From NCBI RefSeq assembly GCF_005938225.1, contig NZ_VCPC01000001.1, positions 620,001-684,000 on the forward strand: a stretch of DNA of 64,000 nt, in the 5' to 3' direction. The position numbers were made by a program, and so were the translations under genes. Source of the stretch: Arenibacterium halophilum. Lineage in GTDB: Bacteria > Pseudomonadota > Alphaproteobacteria > Rhodobacterales > Rhodobacteraceae. The notes under the pieces are model-generated. The model searched no databases, had not been told where the DNA came from, and saw nothing but the letters and a program-made list of their open reading frames with translations. Every line of letters starts with the position of its first letter. The stretch's first letter is position 1. This document shows positions 56,789-64,000 of the stretch, piece by piece.

Positions 56789-58303
56789 ATGGCCAGCAAG
56801 ATGCCTGCCGCAAAAGCCAAGAAATTGCAGGAGATGTTGAACAAGCTGGTGAAACCCAGCCCCCCGCTCGAGGTGGACGGTCTCATCGGCCCAAAGACGA
56901 AAGAGGCGATCAAGCTGATGCAGGGCAAGGCGGGTCTGAAGAAGACCGGCGAGGTTGACAGCGAGACCGCCGCCGTGATCGCCCGGGGCCTGAAGACCAA
57001 GACGATCGAGAAGGAACAGCCCGAGTATTTCTTTCAGGTAGGCAGCAAGTGGGTTGGCATGACGAAAAAGGAATATGCTGCCTACAAGAAGGAAATGATT
57101 GCGAAAATCCGCTCGGGCCCGTTGTTGCAGATGTGCCAGAACGTGGGCGCCGCCGAGGTTGAATGGAACCATTTCGACAAGCAGAACAAGGACCAGTGGT
57201 TTGTGTCGTTCTGCATCGAAACCACGCGCGGCGTGGACCTGCCGCCAAAGTCGATGATCTCCAAGGCAATGGCCGCCTACAAGCAATGTGAATCGGCCGT
57301 GAACTCGGGCGATTTGGCCAAGTTTCACAAGCTCTACCCCAGCGCCGAGCTGCTGGCCAACAATGCCGCTGCGCAGATGAAATACTACCGCGAACAGATG
57401 ATCGACGGCGGCGGCAACTGGGTCACGGGTCTGGAATTCACCAAAACCGGCGCCTTTACCTTTGTCGGCGTCTTTGCCGCGCCGGTCACGGGCGCCGCGC
57501 TTGGCACCGGGGTGATCGCCTCTGCCATGATCGGCGGCGCGGCGGTCTCGGCCACGCAGACGGCCGCTGGCGAATTGGGCAACTGGTCGGCGGGCACCGC
57601 AGGCTGGACACCCGGCGGCGCGCTGAAGAACACCGTGGTCGATGCCGGTGTGGGCGCGATCATCGGCTTCTTCGCCAAGGGCGGATCGGGCGGCAAGAAC
57701 ATCGTCGAGGCCGCCGCCGCGCGGATCATGCCAAAGCTCGCCAAGGAAACCGGGTTCAAGCTGCTCTCGACCGGTACGGTGAAGAAGGCGACGATGTACC
57801 TGATCACCGAAGGCGCCAAGAAAACGCTGGAAGACGCGGTGAAGGACGTGGCCGCCGCCGTGAAGGGCGACAAGACGATGACGGTGGACAAGTTCCTCGA
57901 CAACCTTGCCGTCAACTTCATGAAGGGCGCGGCCATGGGCCCCTTCGGCAAGATCATCGGCGATTTTGCCAAGAAGGCATCGGCCAAGCTGGACGCCAAG
58001 GACAAGCAGAAAATCTGGGACGTGGTGCTGAAGGAACTGTCGAAACAGGCCAAGGGCGACACGATCCACATCGGCGCGATCAACGACCGCGCCAAGGATC
58101 TGGTGGAAAAGATCATCAACGATCAGGTCGCCAAGAACATCGATCAGGTGATTGCCGAGATTTACGACCGGGTCAAAGGCCCGATGTCCCCTGCGGCCTT
58201 TGAGAAAGAGCTGCGCGACAAGCTGATTTCGCCCGCGCGCGCCAAGATGATCGGGCTGATGGCGGCGCAGGAGATCAAGAAGAAAAAGCTGACCCCGGCC
58301 TGA
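56789..58303 (+). CDS. Orphan protein: N-terminal peptidoglycan-binding domain plus Gly/Ala-rich hydrophobic core
   Basis: A 504-residue protein with no signal peptide and unusually many Lys for this GC-rich DNA. Residues about 10-70 follow the PG_binding_1 pattern (LEVDGLIGPKTKEAIKLMQG; GLKKTGEVDSETAAVIARG). A middle part (WNHFDKQNKDQWFVSFCIET) is unassigned. Residues about 225-310 are Gly/Ala-rich and hydrophobic (TGAALGTGVIASAMIGGAAV; DAGVGAIIGFFAKGGSGGKN), like linker or pore segments of polymorphic toxins. The C-terminal 190 residues are helical and basic, ending in QEIKKKKLTPA. A peptidoglycan domain without a Sec signal suggests release by lysis or an injection device, but no secretion genes are nearby. 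Function unknown. Confidence 0.65.
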   Translation: MASKMPAAKAKKLQEMLNKLVKPSPPLEVDGLIGPKTKEAIKLMQGKAGLKKTGEVDSETAAVIARGLKTKTIEKEQPEYFFQVGSKWVGMTKKEYAAYKKEMIAKIRSGPLLQMCQNVGAAEVEWNHFDKQNKDQWFVSFCIETTRGVDLPPKSMISKAMAAYKQCESAVNSGDLAKFHKLYPSAELLANNAAAQMKYYREQMIDGGGNWVTGLEFTKTGAFTFVGVFAAPVTGAALGTGVIASAMIGGAAVSATQTAAGELGNWSAGTAGWTPGGALKNTVVDAGVGAIIGFFAKGGSGGKNIVEAAAARIMPKLAKETGFKLLSTGTVKKATMYLITEGAKKTLEDAVKDVAAAVKGDKTMTVDKFLDNLAVNFMKGAAMGPFGKIIGDFAKKASAKLDAKDKQKIWDVVLKELSKQAKGDTIHIGAINDRAKDLVEKIINDQVAKNIDQVIAEIYDRVKGPMSPAAFEKELRDKLISPARAKMIGLMAAQEIKKKKLTPA

Positions 58304-58321
58304 CGGGGCCAGCCACGGTTC

Positions 58322-58918
58322 CTATTCGGGGCGCGTCTGTTGCATAGACGGGCGCGCGCTGAAGGTCTTGAACCAATCGGCCAGCGCCGGGCGCGAGCTG
58401 CGCCAATCCAGATCGGGGAAACGGAAATCAAGGTAGCCCAGTGCGCAGGCGATGGCGATCACCCCGGCGTCGACCTCTCCGAAACCAGCGACCTCGGCGT
58501 TCATCTGGTCAAGCGAGGACTCGATCTTTTCCATCTGCCCGCGCAGCCAGTCCTCCCACCGCAGCGCCTCGGGGCGCATCGCGGTTTCGTAGCGAGCCAG
58601 CAGCGCCGCATCCAGCAGCCCATCGCCCAGCGCCTCGCGCCGCAGCACCGGCCACAGCGCATCGCCCGCCGGATAGATCGCCACCGCGCTTTGCTGCGCG
58701 GCCAGCCATTGCGTGATGACGCGGCTGTCGTACAGCGGCTGGTCGCCGTCGATCAGCGCGGTCGGCACCTTGCCGGTGGGGTTCTGCGCCACGATGGTGG
58801 CATCGCGGTTCACCGGGCTGGCGGCCGAGCCCAGGATGTCAACCTCTTGCCCGGTTTCAATCGCAACCACCATGACCTTGCGGACATAGGGCGAGGCGGG
58901 CGAGTGGTAGAGTTTCAT
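58322..58918 (-). CDS. Glutathione S-transferase-like protein
   Basis: A 198-residue protein with a thioredoxin-like N-terminal domain (MKLYHSPASPYVRKVMVVAI; the ATLIVAQNPTGKVPT-like segment reads IVAQNPTGKVPTALIDGD) and a helical C-terminal domain ending with FPDLDWRSSRPALADW. The start at 58918 begins the fold exactly. It overlaps the GntR gene by 4 bases and meets the orphan gene tail to tail. Confidence 0.85.
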   Translation of the reverse strand: MKLYHSPASPYVRKVMVVAIETGQEVDILGSAASPVNRDATIVAQNPTGKVPTALIDGDQPLYDSRVITQWLAAQQSAVAIYPAGDALWPVLRREALGDGLLDAALLARYETAMRPEALRWEDWLRGQMEKIESSLDQMNAEVAGFGEVDAGVIAIACALGYLDFRFPDLDWRSSRPALADWFKTFSARPSMQQTRPE

Positions 58919-59631
58919 TTCACGGTCTCCAATGTGTCGGGTGTCGGGTCGGGCGCGGTGGTGGTGATGCGCCCGGTTTCGATGCAATCCGCCAGGTATT
59001 CCCCGGCGAAATTCACATGTTCGCGCATCAGGTAATCGGCGCGGAACGGGTCGCGCCGCTTGATCGCGTCACAGATGCGGTGATGGTCGTCATGGGTGCG
59101 TTTCATGATGTCATAGTCCTGCCAGACGATCATGCGGTTCGAGGCAAAGGGAATAAGCTGGGTCTGGCGCACCAGTTCAGCGATCCAGCGATTGTCGGCG
59201 CGCAACAGGATTTCATCGTGGAACTGGACGTTCATGTTCCGATAGCGGTCGATATCGATTGGATCCAATCGCCCATGTTGCAGCGCGCTATCCCCAACCT
59301 CCAGCCAACCTTCCATCTTCTCGATCACGCCGAATTCCAACCCGGTCGAAGCAACCGAAGCCGCCGCCAGGCCCTCTAGCACCGCGCGGGCGGCATAGCC
59401 GTCGACGATATCCTTCCGGTCGAATTCGCGCACCGTGTAACCGCGATTCGCTTCGTATTGCAGAAGCCCTTCGTTTGCCAGATTCGACAGCGCCGTACGC
59501 AGCGGCGTACGGGATACGCCCAGCGCGCGGGCCAGTCTTTCCTGCTGAAGACGCTCGCCCGGATGGATCTGACCGCTCATGATATGTTCGCGCAGGATCC
59601 GCGTGCTTTCCTCGGTACTTGTATGGGCCAT
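58915..59631 (-). CDS. GntR-family transcriptional regulator (FCD domain)
   Basis: A 238-residue regulator: winged helix near the N-terminus (GERLQQERLARALGVSRTPL; ALSNLANEGLLQYEANRGYT) and an FCD domain whose Asp/His residues (NVQFHDEILLRADNRWIAEL; DDHHRICDAIKRRDPFRADY) usually bind a metal and an organic-acid effector. Divergent from the SDR-TRAP operon, which it probably controls. Confidence 0.88.
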   Translation of the reverse strand: MAHTSTEESTRILREHIMSGQIHPGERLQQERLARALGVSRTPLRTALSNLANEGLLQYEANRGYTVREFDRKDIVDGYAARAVLEGLAAASVASTGLEFGVIEKMEGWLEVGDSALQHGRLDPIDIDRYRNMNVQFHDEILLRADNRWIAELVRQTQLIPFASNRMIVWQDYDIMKRTHDDHHRICDAIKRRDPFRADYLMREHVNFAGEYLADCIETGRITTTAPDPTPDTLETVK

Positions 59632-59747
59632 GGCGGGAAAATCCTTTGGCAGACGGGTGGTGGCGCACAGAATACACCGCAAACGGCACAGCGCAAGATC
59701 GTATCCAAAATATCCAATAGGTGCATTTTATGGTTTGACTTTAAGCC

Positions 59748-59774
59748 AAGATTGGTCAAATTGCATCCAATCTT
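59748..59774. promoter_or_regulatory. Inverted repeat in the GntR/TRAP divergent promoter
   Basis: AAGATTGG and CCAATCTT, perfect 8-base arms separated by 11 bases, just before the SDR start at 59798. ATCCAA also recurs at about 59703, 59713 and 59765. A GntR operator is the likeliest use. Confidence 0.5.
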
Positions 59775-59797
59775 GATATTCACACAGAGGGGGAGCT

Positions 59798-60553
59798 GTG
59801 TCGAAACACTACCTGATAACCGGCGGCGCACGTGGAATTGGGCTGGGCATTGCCCGGCGACTGGCCAGTGATGGTGCGCGCATTTCCATCGGCGACCTGA
59901 ACGGCGACTCCGCCGCAGAGGCTGCCGCCACCCTGCCGGGCACCAACCACCGGGGCTTTGCCATGAACGTCACCGATGCGGCTTCGGTCGCGGAAGGGTA
60001 TGACGTGGCCGAAGCTGCCGCGCCGCTCGACGGGGTGATTTGCAACGCCGGGATCCTGCTGCTGAAAGAGGGGGGCGAACGCACCCCGATCATCGACACC
60101 GAACTGGACGAATGGCAGCGCACCCATGACGTGAACCTGACGGGCACCTTCCTGACGGTGCGCGAATTCCTGCGCCGCCGCCGGGTCGCGCCTGTATCCA
60201 ATGCGCGGATTGTCACCTTTACCTCCAGCGCCGCACAGCTGGGCGGCTACCGCAGTTCATCGTCCTATATCTCGTCCAAATCCGGCGTCATAGGGCTGAC
60301 CAAGGCGGTCGCCCGGGAATGCGCGGCGGACGGGATCACCTGCAACGCGGTGGCGCCCGGCATGATCGACGCGCCGATGCTGCGCCTGTCGATGGCCCCG
60401 GGCAGCGAGGCCGCGGCCTCTGCAAATATCCCGCTGGGCCGCATCGGCACCCCCGAAGATGTGGCCGGCGCCGTCGCCTTCCTGCTGTCCCCTGATTCAA
60501 GCTACATGACCGGCGGCGTGCTGGACGTGAACGGCGGGTTCCGGATGCAATGA
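59798..60553 (+). CDS. Short-chain dehydrogenase/reductase (first gene of TRAP operon)
   Basis: A 251-residue NAD(P)-dependent SDR: GGARGIGLGIARRL cofactor loop, CNAGIL, and the catalytic Ser-Tyr-Lys as SSAAQLGGYRSSSSYISSKS. Starts with GTG at 59798 behind GAGGGGGAG. Its end overlaps dctQ by 4 bases, tying the oxidoreductase to the importer. Confidence 0.9.
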   Translation: MSKHYLITGGARGIGLGIARRLASDGARISIGDLNGDSAAEAAATLPGTNHRGFAMNVTDAASVAEGYDVAEAAAPLDGVICNAGILLLKEGGERTPIIDTELDEWQRTHDVNLTGTFLTVREFLRRRRVAPVSNARIVTFTSSAAQLGGYRSSSSYISSKSGVIGLTKAVARECAADGITCNAVAPGMIDAPMLRLSMAPGSEAAASANIPLGRIGTPEDVAGAVAFLLSPDSSYMTGGVLDVNGGFRMQ

Positions 60554-61089
60554 CCCGCCCTGCCCCCCTTGCCACCCTCGACTGGCTGTCGAACCGCCTT
60601 CTTGAAATCTCGGGCCTGCTGCTGCTGGTGATGATGCTGCACGTCACTTTGGACGTGGCGCTGAAATATCTGCTGAACCAGCCCGTGCCGGGCACTTTGG
60701 AAGTGGTATCCTATTACTACATGGTCGGCACCGTGTTCCTGCCCATCGCCTTTATCGAACTCACGCGCGGCTCGGTCGCGGTGGATCTGTTCTATGGCAT
60801 GATGGGGCGGCGGGCGCAGATCGCCTGCATGGCCTTCGTTCTTGCCATGTGCGTTGCGATTTATTCCGGCCTTGCCTGGATCACCTATGGCGACGCGATC
60901 AAATCCTTCACCCGGGGCGAGGTCGTGATGGGCCCTGTTACCGTTGTGGTCTGGCCCAGCCGGTTCGTCCTGCCGATCAGCTTTGCCTTGGGGGCGCTGG
61001 TGTGCCTTTACCACCTGTTCCGGATGCTGACCGACCAAAGCGCGCGCAACGCGCTGACCGACCTGCATGAAGAAGGCGGAGATATCTGA
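60550..61089 (+). CDS. TRAP transporter small permease (DctQ)
   Basis: A 179-residue protein with four helices (LLLLVMMLHVTLDVALKYLL; VSYYYMVGTVFLPIAFIELT; and two later segments) of the DctQ type. It joins the large permease to the membrane complex. It ends on the A of the dctM ATG. Confidence 0.9.
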   Translation: MTRPAPLATLDWLSNRLLEISGLLLLVMMLHVTLDVALKYLLNQPVPGTLEVVSYYYMVGTVFLPIAFIELTRGSVAVDLFYGMMGRRAQIACMAFVLAMCVAIYSGLAWITYGDAIKSFTRGEVVMGPVTVVVWPSRFVLPISFALGALVCLYHLFRMLTDQSARNALTDLHEEGGDI

Positions 61090-62396
61090 TGGACCGTCTC
61101 GAGATTGGCTTTAGCGGGCTGGCCATCGTGCTTGCCCTGATCGGGCTGCGGATGCCTATCGGCCTTGTGCTGGCCGTCGTCAGCTTTGGCGGCATCTGGG
61201 CCTGTACCAACCTGACCGCCGCCTGGGGGCTGGTGCGCGCCGTGCCCTACCAGTTCATCGCAACATGGTCGTTCAGCGCGGTGCCGATGTTCCTGCTGAT
61301 GGGATATATCGCCAGCCACGCGGGGCTGACCAACGGGCTGTTCCGCGCGATGCGGGTGATGTTGGCGCGGCTGCCTGGCGGGCTGGCTTGTTCGACCGTA
61401 GGCGCCTGCGCGCTGTTCGCCGCCGCGTCCGGGTCTTCGGTTGCCACCTCGGCCGCCATGTCGCGCATCGCGGTGCCAGAAATGATCCGCGCGGGATATG
61501 ACAAGGCGCTGGCGACGGGCTGCGTTGCGGCTTCGGGCACGCTGGGCTCGCTGATCCCGCCGTCGATCCTGATGGTGCTGTACGGCGTGTTCACCCAGCA
61601 ATCGGTGGGCCAGCTGTTCATGGCGGGCTTCCTGCCCGGCGTGCTGTCGGCCGTGATCTACATGGGCATGATCGTGGCGCGCGTGAAATTCAGCCCCTCG
61701 CTGGCCCCTGAACGCCCCGAAGCCATCGACAAGGGAGAGCTGAAGGCCGCGTTGAAGGAAATCTGGCCGCTGCCGCTGCTGATCTTCGGCGTGCTGGGCG
61801 GCATCTTCCTGGGCATCATGACCCCGACAGAGGCCGGAGCCGTGGGCGCGTTCCTTGCGCTGCTGATTGCCGCCGCCCGTGGCCGGCTGGGTGTAACGAT
61901 GATGCGCGGCGCGCTGAAGGATGCCGCCGCCGGAACGTCGGTCATCTTCATCATCGCGATGGGCGCCAGCATGTTCACCAGCTTCATGGGCCTCAGCGGC
62001 GTGCCGCGCGCGGTATCGGAAACCATGCTGTCAATCGGTGACGACCCGATCACGCTGATCCTGATGATTGCCGTCATCTACATCCTGATGGGCATGTTCA
62101 TCGACTCGATCGGGCTGATGCTGCTGACGCTGCCGATCCTGATGCCGCTGCTGGCGGCGGCCGATGTCAACATGATCTGGTTCGGCATCATCGTCATCAA
62201 GCTGCTGGAGATCGGGCTGATCACGCCGCCGGTGGGCTTGAATGTCTATGTCATCAATTCCGCGCTGCGCGGGCAGGTTCCGCTGCCCACCATCTTTCGT
62301 GGCGCGCTCTGGTTCATGGCGATGGACGTACTGACCATCGTGATCCTGGTCGCGTTCCCCGCGATCACACTCTGGCTGCCAAGCCTCATGAAATGA
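61089..62396 (+). CDS. TRAP transporter large permease (DctM)
   Basis: A 435-residue sodium-coupled permease with about 12 helices; WSFSAVPMFLLMGYIASHAG, AASGTLGSLIPPSILMVLYG and LLEIGLITPPVGLNVYVINS are DctM signatures. Carries organic acids delivered by the binding protein encoded next. Confidence 0.93.
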   Translation: MDRLEIGFSGLAIVLALIGLRMPIGLVLAVVSFGGIWACTNLTAAWGLVRAVPYQFIATWSFSAVPMFLLMGYIASHAGLTNGLFRAMRVMLARLPGGLACSTVGACALFAAASGSSVATSAAMSRIAVPEMIRAGYDKALATGCVAASGTLGSLIPPSILMVLYGVFTQQSVGQLFMAGFLPGVLSAVIYMGMIVARVKFSPSLAPERPEAIDKGELKAALKEIWPLPLLIFGVLGGIFLGIMTPTEAGAVGAFLALLIAAARGRLGVTMMRGALKDAAAGTSVIFIIAMGASMFTSFMGLSGVPRAVSETMLSIGDDPITLILMIAVIYILMGMFIDSIGLMLLTLPILMPLLAAADVNMIWFGIIVIKLLEIGLITPPVGLNVYVINSALRGQVPLPTIFRGALWFMAMDVLTIVILVAFPAITLWLPSLMK

Positions 62397-62418
62397 AAAA
62401 TGGGAGAGGAGACCTGAA

Positions 62419-63558
62419 ATGAAACCCAACCTTCGTACGAAACTTGCCGCTTCGGCCGCGGCGATTGCCCTGGCCTGTACTGCGGGCAGCGCATCGGCAC
62501 AGCAGATGCTGTCAACCTGGCTGGAACCCAACCACATCATCACCATCGAAGGCCACCAGGGCTGGGCCGAGCTGGTGAAGGAAGCCACCAACGGCGAGAT
62601 CGATTTCGAAGTCTTCGTCGGCGGCGCGCTGATCCCGGCGAAATCGACGATGCAGGGCACCGCTGACGGCCTTGCGCAGGTTGGCTTTCACACCGCCACC
62701 TATACGCCCACCGATCTGCCCGTTGCCAACGCACTGGCCGACATGGGCTTTGAAACGCCCGACGCCTATGTCATGTCCTTCGCCTTTGGCGATTTCATGA
62801 TGAACGACGAAGAAGGCTATAACGACTGGCGCAAGAACGGCGTGATCTTTGGCGGCAGCTATTCCACCCCGATCTACTATTTCATCTGCCGCGAGCCGGT
62901 GAAAACGCTGGAAGACATCCAGGGCAAGCGCGTGCGGATGCCCGGTGGCGGCTGGGCCCGCTTCGGTCAGGAAATCGGCGTGGTCGGCGTGAACGTGCCC
63001 TCTTCTGAAATCTACACGGCCTTTGAACGCGGCTCGGTCGATTGTACCGCATCCGACCCCACGCACCTGACCTCGGGCGCGACGCTTCAGGAAGTTGCCA
63101 AATCGGTGACCCTGCTGAAGATGAGCCCGTTCTACGCCGGTGTGACCTATGCCTATAACCCGACCTTCTGGCAGGGCTTGAGCGAAGAGCAGCGCCGCAC
63201 CCTGTTCGACCAGTCGGCGCTGGCGATGGCGCGGATGCAGATCACCTATGACAAGGCGGTCGAATCCTCGCTGGAAGAAGCCAAGGCCAACGGCATCGAA
63301 ATGGTCGAGCCTGACGCCAGCCTGCAATCAGCCTATGACGACTGGGTAGCCGGTGGCGTGGGCGGCATGGCCGACATCGCGAAAGACACCCACGGCATCG
63401 ACGACCCCGAAGCCCTTTATAGCCGCTTCCGCGAATATGTCGCCAAGTGGGAAGGCCTGCTGGACGGCGTCGACCGCCACGACGAAGAGGCGATCGCCGG
63501 TCTGATCCGCGAAAACCTGTTCGATCCGATCGACGTCGCAACCTACGGGATCGACTGA
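62419..63558 (+). CDS. TRAP transporter substrate-binding protein (DctP)
   Basis: A 379-residue periplasmic protein with a signal peptide cut after about residue 27 (AGSASA-QQ) and the DctP fold; ALEDIQG-like KTLEDIQGKRVRMPGGGWAR contains the conserved Arg that binds the ligand carboxylate. Ligand unknown. The substrate is likely an acid handled by the SDR enzymes at both ends of the operon. Confidence 0.9.
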   Translation: MKPNLRTKLAASAAAIALACTAGSASAQQMLSTWLEPNHIITIEGHQGWAELVKEATNGEIDFEVFVGGALIPAKSTMQGTADGLAQVGFHTATYTPTDLPVANALADMGFETPDAYVMSFAFGDFMMNDEEGYNDWRKNGVIFGGSYSTPIYYFICREPVKTLEDIQGKRVRMPGGGWARFGQEIGVVGVNVPSSEIYTAFERGSVDCTASDPTHLTSGATLQEVAKSVTLLKMSPFYAGVTYAYNPTFWQGLSEEQRRTLFDQSALAMARMQITYDKAVESSLEEAKANGIEMVEPDASLQSAYDDWVAGGVGGMADIAKDTHGIDDPEALYSRFREYVAKWEGLLDGVDRHDEEAIAGLIRENLFDPIDVATYGID

Positions 63559-63604
63559 TCCTGACGGCGGCCGCGCCGTCCCTCGCGGGGCGGCCGCACA
63601 ATGG

Positions 63605-63634
63605 GCGGGGGCATGCCTTCCTGCCCCCGCTTTT
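63605..63634 (+). terminator. Intrinsic terminator after dctP
   Basis: GCGGGGGCA pairs with TGCCCCCGC across an 8-base loop and is followed by TTTT. It lies between dctP and the last SDR gene, so it probably reduces read-through and keeps the binding-protein message stable. Confidence 0.75.
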
Positions 63635-63663
63635 GCAAATCGCAGCTGAAAGACCTGACAGAC

Positions 63664-64000
63664 ATGACTGGCGAGAACAGAAAAACGGCCCTTGTCACCG
63701 GCGCGGTCGGTGGGATTGGTCTGGCAACCGCGCGGCGATTGGCCGAAGACGGCTTCCACGTCGTGATGACCGATATGGACGAGGCGCGGCTGACGGCCGC
63801 GGCCAAAACCGTCGAAGGCTCGGTTCAGGTGCTGCGCGCCGATCTGGGCAACGCGGATGACCGTGCCGCGCTGATCGACGCCTGCGGCCCGCTATTCGCG
63901 CTGGTCAACAACGCGGGCATCTTCTCGGCCAAACCGGCGCTGGAGCTGACCGGCGACGATTTCCGCAAGATGTATGAAATCAACACCGTGGCGCTGTTCG
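63664..64000 (+). CDS. Short-chain dehydrogenase/reductase, N-terminal part
   Basis: Runs off the right end of the window after about 112 residues. The cofactor loop (VTGAVGGIGLATARRLAEDG), the NNAG motif (LVNNAGIFSAKPAL) and the helix-4 region are visible; the catalytic Tyr-Lys lies outside. A second SDR with the same TRAP system suggests a two-step oxidation of a hydroxylated substrate. Confidence 0.88.
   Translation, partial: MTGENRKTALVTGAVGGIGLATARRLAEDGFHVVMTDMDEARLTAAAKTVEGSVQVLRADLGNADDRAALIDACGPLFALVNNAGIFSAKPALELTGDDFRKMYEINTVALF

Overview
The window looks like a chromosome segment of a Rhodobacteraceae (Roseobacter-group) alphaproteobacterium. Support: high GC, tightly packed operons with many ATGA stop/start overlaps, a napEFDABC order, TRAP and Liv-type uptake systems, a fused CoxI-CoxIII oxidase and a GbcAB-like Rieske oxygenase. 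This is inferred from gene content and protein style only. No rRNA, tRNA or CRISPR array was seen.

Layout. (1) 1-4804, minus: start of tatA and the periplasmic nitrate reductase operon napEFDABC. (2) 5142-8225: three GreA/GreB-C-terminal (Rnk-like) proteins, a zinc-ribbon protein and an MscS channel; the two outer Rnk-like genes face inward and share an upstream leader better conserved than their proteins. (3) 8260-14271: DUF6522 protein, then truncated haemoglobin, DUF488 protein, ccoS, ccoNOQP, a 57-residue membrane protein and a DUF2189 protein. (4) 14421-18701: PAS protein, 5-formyl-THF cyclo-ligase, NsrR-like Rrf2 regulator, EamA exporter, GntR regulator, TSUP permease. An 11-base sequence upstream of nsrR recurs in the haemoglobin/DUF6522 promoter region. 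(5) 18702-20250: decayed DNA with a truncated integrase abutting an IS3 transposase tail. (6) 20251-24534: PaoABC-like molybdenum aldehyde oxidoreductase and an ExoD-like protein. (7) 24901-30425, minus: caa3-type oxidase operon (lipoprotein subunit II with haem c, fused I-III, small membrane protein, CtaG-like factor, tri-haem cytochrome).

(8) 30570-37966: fatty-acid beta-oxidation operon (FadE-like dehydrogenase, thiolase, FadJ-like multifunctional enzyme, acetyl-CoA hydrolase/transferase), translationally coupled. (9) 38241-50907: a catabolic island of two divergent units. Minus: SCP2-like protein, frameshifted alpha/beta hydrolase, livKHMGF-type ABC importer, aldehyde dehydrogenase. Plus: SMP-30 lactonase, beta-hydroxyacid dehydrogenase, TcuA, TcuB, then an IclR regulator. 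It probably imports and oxidises a carboxylic acid. (10) 51333-53168: PepSY membrane protein and a His/Cys-rich small protein. (11) 53299-56648: LysR regulator divergent from gbcA-gbcB-like glycine betaine demethylase genes. (12) 56789-58303: an orphan 504-residue protein with an N-terminal peptidoglycan-binding domain, no signal peptide and a Gly/Ala-rich hydrophobic core; this is the least explained gene here. (13) 58322-64000: GST, GntR/FCD regulator, and an SDR-dctQ-dctM-dctP-SDR TRAP operon running off the window.

The main themes are low-oxygen/nitrogen-oxide respiration at the left, a second aerobic oxidase in the middle, and substrate-specific uptake-plus-catabolism operons at the right, each with its own regulator.
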